This document shows positions 1-5,625 of a stretch of DNA of 7,005 nucleotides, in pieces; the stretch's first letter is position 1, and every line of letters starts with the position of its first letter. The notes beneath the pieces are model-generated. The model saw only the letters and a program-made list of their open reading frames with translations. It was not told the DNA's origin and ran no database searches. The position numbers were made by a program, and so were the translations under genes. This DNA comes from Bdellovibrio sp. GTDB taxonomy: Bacteria; Bdellovibrionota; Bdellovibrionia; Bdellovibrionales; Bdellovibrionaceae. The DNA lies in the NCBI GenBank assembly GCA_019104905.1, contig JAHRXB010000050.1, positions 1 through 7,005 on the forward strand, read 5' to 3'.

Positions 1-290
1 TAGTGATGATCAAGAAGAGCCACATAGTGCTCGGTCTTTGAGGCTGGCACTTCTGGGTGATTTTCCCGAAGCAGCGTCAAATATCTCTCATACTCCCGGA
101 CATCGAGCTCTTTAATTATTTTCGGTTTTTTTATTCCGTAGAAGGCGTTAAAAATCTTATCCGTCACAGAGAAGCTATTACCAAATGATAAATCGACAAA
201 AACACCCTCACAGCGAACAAGTTGCGCTGAAGCCAAAGAGGCCGTCATCGCAAAAAACAAAAATAATGTCGTCGCCATCACTGTTTTCAT
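1..290 (-). CDS. Partial exported protein of unknown function (5' end only)
   Basis: An open frame begins at the ATG at 290-288 and runs off the left edge after 96 full codons, with no stop seen. The first 22 residues look like a classical Sec signal peptide: MKTV, then a hydrophobic stretch with LFLFF, then a small-residue cleavage site ASA before Gln23. There is no lipobox cysteine at the cut, so a soluble periplasmic, outer-membrane or secreted product is likely. The visible mature part is polar, with one Cys (28), and has no motif I recognise. The start is supported by AGGTGAT, a good match to the 16S rRNA anti-Shine-Dalgarno sequence, about 5 bases before the ATG. A candidate promoter lies at 331-358. 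The gene is transcribed in the same direction as the icmF operon but is separated from it by a terminator, so it is probably a separate unit. No function is assigned. Confidence 0.75.
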   Translation of the reverse strand, partial: MKTVMATTLFLFFAMTASLASAQLVRCEGVFVDLSFGNSFSVTDKIFNAFYGIKKPKIIKELDVREYERYLTLLRENHPEVPASKTEHYVALLDHH

Positions 291-330
291 CAACCATCAC
301 CTAAATTCGCCAATAAATCCTTCTCTAACA

Positions 331-358
331 TCTATAAATAGATCAAAGCTTATGCCAA
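331..358 (-). promoter_or_regulatory. Candidate sigma70-type promoter for the left-edge gene
   Basis: Read on the minus strand, TTGGCA (358-353, 5 of 6 to the -35 consensus) is followed after 16 bases by TATAGA (336-331, 4 of 6 to the -10 consensus). Transcription would start near 324, about 34 bases before the ATG at 290. A perfect inverted repeat, ATCTAT-AA-ATAGAT (330-343), overlaps the -10 box and could be an operator, although A/T-rich palindromes this short also occur by chance. The call rests on motif matching by eye only. Confidence 0.35.
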
Positions 359-539
359 AAGAGTGCTGTTCTCATTTTGAGACTCCCCCGCTCTAATCCA
401 AACAGATCCCACGCCACAAGCACATTAGGTCTTCCCTGTGATTTGCCCACAGCCCTAAGGTGTTAAGGGTCGCCTGGGAAGCTCGCAATTGTCATATTTT
501 GAGCGCACATCTGCGCCCACCTTTAGAATGCAGGTGCAC

Positions 540-571
540 AAAATAAGAAGGCCGATCTTTCGATCGGCCTT
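540..571 (-). terminator. Rho-independent terminator of the hbd-ech-icmF operon
   Basis: A perfect 10-bp stem (548-557 with 562-571) closes a 4-base loop. On the minus strand the loop reads GAAA, a stable GNRA tetraloop, and the stem is followed by CTTATTTTG, an imperfect T-rich tract (547-539). The hairpin begins 7 bases after the icmF stop codon (TAA, 581-579), the expected place for the end of this operon. In the plus direction the downstream flank is TTAGGTATTT, a poorer tract, so the minus-strand reading is preferred. Confidence 0.85.
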
Positions 572-578
572 TAGGTAT

Positions 579-3500
579 TTAAAGATTTCTTCGGTACTGT
601 CCGCCCACTTCATAGAGGGCTTGAGTCATTTGATACAAGCTGCAATGTCTAGCCGCAGTCATGAGCGCCGCAAAGATATTGCCGCCATTCAACACGGTCT
701 CTTTCAATTTTTGAAGTTCCCGCTCCCCTTCATCTTTATGAGCATTCTGGAACTGATGAACATTATCAAGCTGCGCATTCTTTTCCTCGTAGGAAGCTCG
801 CGCCAACTCAATCTTCGGTGGGACGTAATCCGCTGCCATCGTCTTGGGATCAATAAAGGTGTTCACACCAATGATCGGCAAAGTCCCATCGTGCTTCAGT
901 CTTTCATAATATAAAGACTCTTCTTGGATCTTCGAACGCTGGTATTGAGTCTCCATTGCGCCCAAAACCCCGCCCCGCTCATTGATCTTTTTAAACTCTG
1001 CCAAAACAGCTTCTTCCACTAGATCCGTCAGCTCTTCAATGAAGTAAGCCCCTTGAGTGGGATTTTCATTCTTGGTCATCCCGAACTCGCGGTTGATAAT
1101 CAACTGGATTGCCATTGCACGGCGCACAGATTCCTCTGTTGGAGTCGTGATCGCCTCATCATAAGCATTGGTATGCAAACTATTGCAGTTATCATAAAGC
1201 GCAATCAACGCCTGCAAGGTGGTGCGAATATCATTAAAATCAATTTCTTGGGCATGCAAAGAACGACCCGATGTTTGAATATGGTACTTTAACTTTTGAG
1301 AGCGATCGTTCCCTTTATAAAGGTCTCGCATTGCCACCGCCCAAATACGGCGAGCCACTCTTCCCAAAACAGAATACTCTGGATCCAAACCATTACTAAA
1401 GAAGAACGACAGGTTCGGTGCAAAGTCGTCAATCTTCAAACCACGCGCCAGGTAGTATTCCACAAATGTGAAACCGTTCGACAACGTGAACGCCAATTGC
1501 GAAATCGGGTTCGCACCCGCCTCCGCAATATGATATCCAGAAATACTGACAGAATAGAAGTTTCTGATTTTATTTCTAACAAAATACTCTTGAATATCGC
1601 CCATCATCTTCAATGCAAAGTTGATAGAGAAAATACACGTATTCTGCCCCTGATCTTCTTTTAAGATATCCGCCTGAACCGTCCCGCGTACCTGCTGAAG
1701 AGTCCAATGCGCGACATCCGTCCACTCTTCGGGAGTGAGTTTGCGTCCCAACTGGCTTTCTTTCTTTTCAACCTGCGTATCGATCGCCGTATTGAAATAG
1801 AATGCCAAGATCATCGGCGCCGGCCCATTGATCGTCATGCTGACGGACGTATTTGGATTCACCAAATCAAAGCCCGCATAGAGCTTCTTCATATCGTTGA
1901 GGGTACAGATACTAACGCCCGACTCACCGACTTTTCCGAAAATATCGGGACGCTGATCGGGGTCTTGTCCGTACAAAGTCACCGAATCAAACGCCGTGGA
2001 TAAACGGTGAGCCGTTTCTCCTTTAGTCAGATAATGGAAACGACGGTTGGTTCTTTCAGGAGTTCCTTCCCCGGCAAACATCCGCTTGGGATCTTCGTCG
2101 GCGCGCTTTAACTGAAAAACGCCTGCCGTGTAGGGAAACTCTCCAGGGACATTTTCAAGTTTCAAATACTTAAAGCGATCGCCCCAGTCCTTAAACTTAG
2201 GTACGACCACGCGACGAATCTTCGTTCCTGACAAGGATTCACGAACCAAGGGTTGGCAAATCTCTTTATCGCGAACTTTAAAAACCAATTCGTCTTTGGA
2301 ATAAAGATCAATTAACTGCTCAAAATTCTTAAGCTGCTCAAGTTCCTCTTGCGTGAACTCAGAGCTGAGCTCCGTCTCAACCTTTTTAACAGTTTCAGGA
2401 TTGGCCCCCAACAAAGGAGCGACCTTTTTTAAGCCCCCCAACTGCGAGGCTTTTTCTGCCAATTCTTCCGTGCGTTTTTTATATTTATGAATGGTGCTGA
2501 CGATTTCAGCCAAATAGTTCTGACGGTCTGCCGGGATGATCGCATGTTCTTCCGCGGAAAGGATGTTGGACTTGTACTTTGCTTCAACAGTCCAAGCGCC
2601 GCTTTGGCGAGACTCTAAAAGATCCGCCAATTTAAAGAACAACTTATTCACGCCCCCATCATTAAACTGCGAGGCTTGCGTGAGGAAAACTGGCACTTCC
2701 ACTTTTTCATCGAAGATCTTACGCGATCGTTTGTATTGTTTGGTTACGTCGCGAAGGGCATCCAAAGCACCCCGACGATCGGCCTTATTCACGGCGATAA
2801 GGTCGGCAAAATCGATCATGTCGATTTTTTCCAACTGCGATTGTGCTCCAAAATCCGATGTCATCACGTACATCGAAAGATCACTGACCTCGGTAATGGC
2901 CATATTTCCTTGACCAATCCCCGAAGTTTCCGCGATCACAAAATCAAAATCCAACTGACGAATGAATTTTAAAATCTCTGGCAAAGATGAGGCAATTTCC
3001 CTTCCCGATCCGCGCGAAGCGACGGAGCGCATATAGATGCGATTGCGCGACAAAGAGTTCATACGAATACGATCCCCTAGAAGAGAACCGCCTGTTTTAC
3101 GCTTGGAAGGATCCACGCAGACCACGGCAATCTTTTTTGTCGGGTACGCATTGAGGAATCGTTGCGCCAACTCATCAATCAAAGAAGACTTCCCCGCGCC
3201 GCCCGTTCCGGTGATTCCTAGTACCAGGGGCTCTTTGGATTTCGCCTTGAAAGACTCCAGTCCAAAATTGGACAACGAAACATCTTTATTGCCATTTTCA
3301 ATGGCGGTCAAAGCGACACCCAACTCAACAGAAGGAATCGTGTCGCCAGGGAATATATTCTTCTTGGCTTTAAACTCTTTTTGTTTTTCAAGAATATCAA
3401 AATCACAACCGCGAACGACCATTTCGATCATTCCCTCAAGACCCATCTTGCGCCCGTCTTCTGGATGGAAGATCTGAGCAATACCATAAGCCTCAAGCTC

Positions 3501-3821
3501 TTGCTTTTCTTCGTGGACGATCACGCCCCCGCCACCACCAAAAATCCGCACGTACCCAGCCCCGGCTTCATCCAAGAGATCCTTCATATATTTGAAGTAC
3601 TCCATATGGCCGCCCTGATAGGAACTGATGCAAACGCCTTGCGCACCCTCTTGAAGGACCGCCTTCACAACATCACTCACTGAACGATTGTGTCCAAGAT
3701 GAATGACCTCCGCCCCCATATCCTGAAGGATTCGGCGCATGATATTGATACTTGCATCATGCCCATCAAAAAGAGCTGCAGCGGTTACGATACGAACTGG
3801 ATTTTTAAGTGTATATGCCAT
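579..3821 (-). CDS. icmF: Fused isobutyryl-CoA mutase (IcmF), cobalamin- and GTP-dependent
   Basis: This cytosolic enzyme interconverts isobutyryl-CoA and n-butyryl-CoA by an adenosylcobalamin radical mechanism. All three expected parts are present in order over 1080 residues, close to the usual family length. Residues about 8-135 are the B12-binding domain, with His21 in FDGHDAS as the predicted lower cobalt ligand and a GGGGG loop at 95-99. Residues about 190-410 are the MeaB-like G-protein chaperone, with P-loop GTGGAGKS (205-212), Asp237 in VCVDPSK and the guanine motif NKAD (345-348). Residues about 540-1080 are the mutase barrel. Aligned by eye to methylmalonyl-CoA mutase, Phe582 (in MFAGEGTPE) replaces Tyr89 and Gln726 (in LKEDQGQN) replaces Arg207, the isobutyryl-CoA signature; His764 (in SGYHIAEAG) matches the catalytic His244. 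The gene is last in its operon, 11 bp after the hydratase stop. No good Shine-Dalgarno sequence is seen, which suggests translational coupling. Confidence 0.95.
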   Translation of the reverse strand: MAYTLKNPVRIVTAAALFDGHDASINIMRRILQDMGAEVIHLGHNRSVSDVVKAVLQEGAQGVCISSYQGGHMEYFKYMKDLLDEAGAGYVRIFGGGGGVIVHEEKQELEAYGIAQIFHPEDGRKMGLEGMIEMVVRGCDFDILEKQKEFKAKKNIFPGDTIPSVELGVALTAIENGNKDVSLSNFGLESFKAKSKEPLVLGITGTGGAGKSSLIDELAQRFLNAYPTKKIAVVCVDPSKRKTGGSLLGDRIRMNSLSRNRIYMRSVASRGSGREIASSLPEILKFIRQLDFDFVIAETSGIGQGNMAITEVSDLSMYVMTSDFGAQSQLEKIDMIDFADLIAVNKADRRGALDALRDVTKQYKRSRKIFDEKVEVPVFLTQASQFNDGGVNKLFFKLADLLESRQSGAWTVEAKYKSNILSAEEHAIIPADRQNYLAEIVSTIHKYKKRTEELAEKASQLGGLKKVAPLLGANPETVKKVETELSSEFTQEELEQLKNFEQLIDLYSKDELVFKVRDKEICQPLVRESLSGTKIRRVVVPKFKDWGDRFKYLKLENVPGEFPYTAGVFQLKRADEDPKRMFAGEGTPERTNRRFHYLTKGETAHRLSTAFDSVTLYGQDPDQRPDIFGKVGESGVSICTLNDMKKLYAGFDLVNPNTSVSMTINGPAPMILAFYFNTAIDTQVEKKESQLGRKLTPEEWTDVAHWTLQQVRGTVQADILKEDQGQNTCIFSINFALKMMGDIQEYFVRNKIRNFYSVSISGYHIAEAGANPISQLAFTLSNGFTFVEYYLARGLKIDDFAPNLSFFFSNGLDPEYSVLGRVARRIWAVAMRDLYKGNDRSQKLKYHIQTSGRSLHAQEIDFNDIRTTLQALIALYDNCNSLHTNAYDEAITTPTEESVRRAMAIQLIINREFGMTKNENPTQGAYFIEELTDLVEEAVLAEFKKINERGGVLGAMETQYQRSKIQEESLYYERLKHDGTLPIIGVNTFIDPKTMAADYVPPKIELARASYEEKNAQLDNVHQFQNAHKDEGERELQKLKETVLNGGNIFAALMTAARHCSLYQMTQALYEVGGQYRRNL

Positions 3822-3832
3822 AATGCTTTGGA

Positions 3833-4633
3833 CTATTGCCCTTTAAATTGTGCTTTACGTTTTTCAATGAAGGCTTGTGTGCCCTCTTTCACATCTTCAG
3901 AAGTAAAGAGTTCCGCAAAAATCTTTGCTTCGTTTCTTTGTGCTTCTTCGACATCCATATCCCAAGCCTGGTTGATGGATAGTTTTGCTGAGCCCACTGC
4001 AATAGGAGCTTTGCTGAGAATACTTTCAACCGTTTTCATCACGCCCGCCATCAACTCGGCCTGAGGGAATACTTTATTCACAAGTCCCATGGAGTGCGCT
4101 TCTTGAGCTGTCACCATATTTCCCGTGTAAGTCAGTTCGCGAGCACGACGTTGTCCGATGGCGCGAGCCATTCTCACTGTTCCACCAAAACCTGGAATCA
4201 GCCCAAGACTGACTTCAGGCAAACCAAACTTGGCATTTTCAGAGGCATAAATAAAATCACAACCCAACGCCAACTCACAGCCTCCACCCAAAGCAAACCC
4301 ATTCACGGCCGCAATCACGGGGATTTTCAAAAGAGTGAGTTCATGAAAAATACTTTGCCCCCGCTGAGCAAACGACTTTGCTTTTTCTTCATCAAGCTCG
4401 TGAATTTCTTTAATATCCGCCCCTGCAACAAAGGCTTTCTCGCCAGCACCCGTAATGATCAAGGCGCGAGCGTCGTCATAAGACATTTCGCCAATTTGAC
4501 GAAGAGCCTCGCCCATCTCGTTAAGCACTGTAGAGTTCAAGGCATTCAAGGCTTCGGGGCGACTGACCGTCAGCACCCACACGCCCTGGGGCTTTTGTTC
4601 CAACACAATTGTTTTGTAAGTAAAACTTGCCAT
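3833..4633 (-). CDS. Enoyl-CoA hydratase (crotonase family)
   Basis: This is a predicted cytosolic hydratase that adds water to a 2-enoyl-CoA, most likely crotonyl-CoA in this setting, giving (S)-3-hydroxyacyl-CoA. The crotonase fold motifs are complete. AGAD (70-73) and GGGCELALG (with Gly117) should form the oxyanion hole. Glu120 (in GCELA) and Glu140 (in LPEVSLGLIPGFGGT) correspond to the two catalytic glutamates of rat mitochondrial enoyl-CoA hydratase, Glu144 and Glu164, with the same 20-residue spacing. I prefer the ATG at 4633 (266 residues) over the upstream in-frame ATG at 4642, because AAGGA (4646-4642) lies 8 bases before the former and overlaps the latter. That ribosome site overlaps the hbd stop codon, so the two genes are probably translationally coupled. 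Exact substrate range cannot be read from the sequence; other crotonase-fold activities are possible but less likely with both glutamates present. Confidence 0.9.
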   Translation of the reverse strand: MASFTYKTIVLEQKPQGVWVLTVSRPEALNALNSTVLNEMGEALRQIGEMSYDDARALIITGAGEKAFVAGADIKEIHELDEEKAKSFAQRGQSIFHELTLLKIPVIAAVNGFALGGGCELALGCDFIYASENAKFGLPEVSLGLIPGFGGTVRMARAIGQRRARELTYTGNMVTAQEAHSMGLVNKVFPQAELMAGVMKTVESILSKAPIAVGSAKLSINQAWDMDVEEAQRNEAKIFAELFTSEDVKEGTQAFIEKRKAQFKGQ

Positions 4634-4644
4634 AAAACTCATCC

Positions 4645-5505
4645 TTATTTCGCCGCGTAGTTATAAAAACCACGTCCTGATTTACGTCCCAACCAACCCG
4701 CTTCAACATATTTCACAAGAAGAGGACAAGGGCGATATTTAGAATCACCCAAACCATCATGAAGGACATTCATGATCGCAAGACAAGTGTCCAAACCGAT
4801 AAAATCCGCCAACGTCAAAGGCCCCATCGGCTGATTGGTTCCCAATTTCATAGCATTGTCGATAGACTCTACAGACGCGATTCCCTCATGAAGTGTATAA
4901 ACCGCCTCGTTGATCATCGGCATAAGAATACGATTGACGATAAAACCCGGCATATCCTTCACGGACTCCACAAAAACTTTATCCATTTTTTCGGCCAATG
5001 CCTTCACTGTCGCGAAAGTTTCATCAGAAGTTTGCAGACCACGGATACCTTCGACCAACTTCATCAAAGGCACCGGATTCATAAAGTGCATTCCCGCCAC
5101 CTGCGCTGGACGTTTCGTCACTCCCGCAATTTTTGTGATAGAGATGGAAGAGGTATTAGACACCAACAAGGCTTCTGGTTTCACCGCTGCATCAAGGTCT
5201 TTAAAGATCTTCAACTTCAAATCAATATTTTCGGTCGCTGCTTCGATCACGATATCGCAGTCTTTCAACGCGGCTGTCTCTTGCGCCGTTTTAATTCGGC
5301 CCAACAAAGCCGCTTTGTCCGCTTCCGTCATCGCGCCTTTTTTAATGATGCGATCACAACTTCCAGCAATCGTCGCAATGCCTTTTTCAAGAGCCGCACC
5401 ACTGACGTCCAACATGATGACGTTAAAGCCAAAGCTTGCCGCCACCTGCGCAATGCCGTTCCCCATTTGCCCTGCGCCCACAACACCAATCGATTTGATA
5501 TTCAT
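4645..5505 (-). CDS. hbd: 3-hydroxybutyryl-CoA (3-hydroxyacyl-CoA) dehydrogenase
   Basis: This enzyme oxidises (S)-3-hydroxybutyryl-CoA to acetoacetyl-CoA with NAD(P), or runs in reverse. The N-terminus is a Rossmann fold with GVVGAGQMG (Gly10, Gly12, Gly15). Asp33 at the end of the second strand favours NAD over NADP. Ser119 (in SNTSS), His140 (in GMHFMNP), Glu152 (in LVEG) and Asn191 (in VNR) keep the spacing of the catalytic Ser137, His158, Glu170 and Asn208 of the human short-chain enzyme. The helical C-terminal dimerisation domain ends in the typical GRKSGRGFYNY. The length of 286 residues is normal for a stand-alone enzyme without a fused hydratase. I chose the ATG at 5505, since GGAG (5517-5514) sits 8 bases upstream; the in-frame GTG codons at 5514 and 5511 overlap that site. 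It is the first gene of the operon. Confidence 0.92.
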   Translation of the reverse strand: MNIKSIGVVGAGQMGNGIAQVAASFGFNVIMLDVSGAALEKGIATIAGSCDRIIKKGAMTEADKAALLGRIKTAQETAALKDCDIVIEAATENIDLKLKIFKDLDAAVKPEALLVSNTSSISITKIAGVTKRPAQVAGMHFMNPVPLMKLVEGIRGLQTSDETFATVKALAEKMDKVFVESVKDMPGFIVNRILMPMINEAVYTLHEGIASVESIDNAMKLGTNQPMGPLTLADFIGLDTCLAIMNVLHDGLGDSKYRPCPLLVKYVEAGWLGRKSGRGFYNYAAK

Positions 5506-5522
5506 ATCCACCACTCCGCGTT

Positions 5523-5551
5523 ATAATACTGTTAAAAAGTCGACCTGTTAC
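5523..5551 (-). promoter_or_regulatory. Candidate promoter of the hbd-ech-icmF operon
   Basis: On the minus strand GTAACA (5551-5546, 4 of 6 to -35) is followed after 17 bases by TATTAT (5528-5523, 5 of 6 to -10). The predicted start would fall near 5516, only about 11 bases before the hbd ATG, with the ribosome site at the very 5' end of the message. A second possibility, TTGACC (5579-5574), has a good -35 but a poor -10 (TACTGG, 5556-5551). The actual start site cannot be decided by eye. Confidence 0.35.
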
Positions 5552-5590
5552 CAGTACTTTACTTTAGCCTAGAGGTCAAAAGTTCTGGCC

Positions 5591-5619
5591 TTGAGAGCAC
5601 CGGGCCTAAGGCCCAAAAT
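5591..5619 (+). promoter_or_regulatory. Candidate promoter of the SH3/Asp-box protein gene
   Basis: TTGAGA (5591-5596, 5 of 6 to -35) and CAAAAT (5614-5619, 4 of 6 to -10) are spaced by 17 bases. The predicted start point, about 5626, coincides with the ATG, which would make the message leaderless. This fits the lack of a properly spaced Shine-Dalgarno sequence. The spacer contains the perfect palindrome at 5602-5614. Confidence 0.3.
5602..5614. repeat. Perfect short palindrome GGGCCT-A-AGGCCC
   Basis: Two 6-base arms (5602-5607 and 5609-5614) are exact reverse complements around one base. The palindrome lies between the candidate -35 and -10 of the plus-strand gene and about 100 bases upstream of hbd. 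It could be an operator for a dimeric repressor. There is no T-tract on either side, so it is not terminator-like. The repeat itself is certain; its role is inference. Confidence 0.5.
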
Positions 5620-5625
5620 GGACAG

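Larger units (their letters stand above)
291..578. other. Intergenic region between icmF and the left-edge gene
   Basis: No convincing coding sequence is seen here on either strand. The part near 300-358 holds the likely promoter of the left-edge gene and 540-571 holds the operon terminator. The middle (about 361-485) is not explained by either. It contains several potential base-paired segments: CTTCCC 431-436 with GGGAAG 476-481; TGTG 437-440 with CACA 448-451; CCCTAA 453-458 with TTAAGGG 463-469 (one bulged A); and TCTCA 370-374 with TGAGA 378-382. Further right, GCGCA 503-507 can pair with TGCGC 512-516. This could be a small RNA, a long untranslated leader or a decayed remnant. I do not recognise a known RNA family in it. 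Confidence 0.6.

Noticed and set aside
379..485. 6S RNA or SRP RNA
   Set aside because: Size and some pairing prompted the idea, but the conserved SRP apical-loop sequence is absent and I could not lay out the long closing stem with a central bubble expected of 6S RNA.
421..500. Possible cobalamin riboswitch, prompted by GGGAAG-like segments near a B12-dependent gene
   Set aside because: The conserved B12-box and the other core segments of that riboswitch are not seen, and the region lies downstream of the B12-dependent gene rather than in its leader.
489..914. Plus-strand open frame of 141 residues across the intergenic region and the end of icmF
   Set aside because: Most of it lies antisense to the icmF C-terminal coding sequence and it reads through the terminator hairpin. 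It shows no domain or clear ribosome site.
3747..3767. B12-binding motif reads DGHDAS rather than the textbook D-x-H-x-x-G
   Set aside because: From memory, IcmF proteins commonly have Ala or Ser at this place, so it does not suggest loss of cobalamin binding. The predicted ligand His21 is intact.
1053..4064. Several plus-strand open frames of about 80-146 residues antisense to icmF and the hydratase
   Set aside because: They are shadows of strongly supported minus-strand genes, with implausible composition and no domain evidence.
4759..5572. Long plus-strand open frames (255 and 220 residues) antisense to hbd
   Set aside because: The opposite strand carries a complete dehydrogenase with all catalytic residues. 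The antisense translations are rich in His, Arg and Cys or low in complexity, with no recognisable motif.
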